A program made the position numbers and the translations under genes. 64,000 nt of DNA from Dictyobacter aurantiacus (lineage in GTDB: Bacteria > Chloroflexota > Ktedonobacteria > Ktedonobacterales > Ktedonobacteraceae). Positions 63,718-64,000 of this stretch are shown one piece after another. A model generated the notes under the pieces. It saw only the letters and a list, made by a program, of their open reading frames with translations, was not told the DNA's origin and searched no databases. Within the stretch, counting starts at the first letter, position 1; every line of letters begins with the position of its first letter. The stretch covers positions 2,976,001 through 3,040,000 of the forward strand of contig NZ_BIFQ01000001.1 in NCBI RefSeq assembly GCF_003967515.1, in the 5' to 3' direction.

Positions 63718-64000
63718 CTATACTTCTTCGGCCATGCTTTTGTGTTGTTTGGCGGGTTCGCTGGTTTCTGAGTAGACGGATGGTTTCAGGATGCCGATGT
63801 AGGGAAGGTTGCGGTAGAGCTGAGCGTAATCGAGTCCATAGCCGACGACAAATTTATCGGGAATGGTAAAGCCATAGTAGTCGATGGGCACGTTTTTGAG
63901 GCGGGGACGCTCTTTATTGAGCAGGGAACAGATCTTCAGGCTGAGTGGATTGCGGCGTCGCAGCAGATCGACCAGGTAGTGCAGGGTGAGGCCACTATCG
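63718..64000 (-). CDS. hpt: Hypoxanthine-guanine phosphoribosyltransferase (5' partial)
   Basis: The frame runs off the right edge; 93 C-terminal residues and the stop (63718-63720) are visible. The sequence [27 protein letters not shown] continues with [38 protein letters not shown], which is the highly conserved end of Hpt (PRPP loop tail, [20 protein letters not shown]). The enzyme salvages purine bases with PRPP. The C-terminus has 20 extra polar residues. In many bacteria hpt lies between tilS and ftsH, which cannot be checked here. Confidence 0.95.
   Translation of the reverse strand, partial: DSGLTLHYLVDLLRRRNPLSLKICSLLNKERPRLKNVPIDYYGFTIPDKFVVGYGLDYAQLYRNLPYIGILKPSVYSETSEPAKQHKSMAEEV

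Noticed and set aside
1..64000. CRISPR arrays, tRNA or rRNA genes, prophage or insertion sequences
   Set aside because: No regularly spaced repeats, tRNA T-loop patterns, rRNA sequence or transposase/phage genes were seen.

Overview
The window looks like a chromosomal segment of a Ktedonobacteria-type Chloroflexota (inferred from gene content and protein style, not from a marker gene). The pointers are moderate GC, very large TPR proteins, several zinc-ribbon/FHA/PP2C/Ser-Thr kinase proteins, a DUF2079 membrane protein, tandem FemAB-like transferases, a family-92 glycosidase and a minimal SUF operon. There is no phage, transposase, CRISPR array, tRNA or rRNA. Both ends cut genes: a CopD-type membrane protein at the left (5' end missing) and hypoxanthine phosphoribosyltransferase at the right (5' end missing, minus strand).

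Layout. 1-7.2 kb: CopD/YtkA-like protein, a DUF4388-like protein, polysaccharide deacetylase, pentapeptide-repeat protein, cytidylate-kinase-like protein and a GH92 exo-glycosidase. 7.5-13.6 kb: a MerR regulator with a self-control promoter, small acetyltransferases, a DUF4291 protein and a GNAT-FemAB-FemAB set likely to act on peptidoglycan. 13.7-21.6 kb (minus strand): a 1352-residue TPR scaffold, YajQ, a helicase-less XPB-N-like protein, ispH and an orphan glutamyl-tRNA-reductase-like Rossmann domain. 22-28.2 kb: a methyltransferase, then Rrf2 regulator-sufC-sufB/D-sufS-sufU-Rieske. 28.4-36.3 kb: YdjM-like and DUF2079 membrane proteins, YggT, a secreted amidase, prs and der. 36.6-43.8 kb: PP2C-kinase-PP2C-VWA-FHA, a phosphorylation signalling cluster. 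44-47 kb: rpmH-rnpA-yidD-yidC-jag. 47-54.6 kb: PfkB sugar kinase, S53 protease and gcvT-gcvH-gcvPA-gcvPB. 54.6-57.3 kb (minus): response regulator, unknown protein, gpsA. 57.4-63.6 kb: GH13 amylase, MarR regulator and a maltodextrin-type ABC importer without its ATPase, with matching operator-like sites.

The most striking structure is not a gene. Twelve very long hairpins sit at gene 3' ends: arms of 26-48 bp, eleven of them perfect, with spacers of 0-5 nt in all but one. Each has a different sequence, several overlap the stop codon of the upstream gene, and one carries only G.U-compatible changes. Some carry U-tracts and look like oversized terminators; others have none, and one lies behind a normal terminator. 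Two small dispersed GC-rich repeats sharing a CACCTACG end lie next to three of these hairpins.
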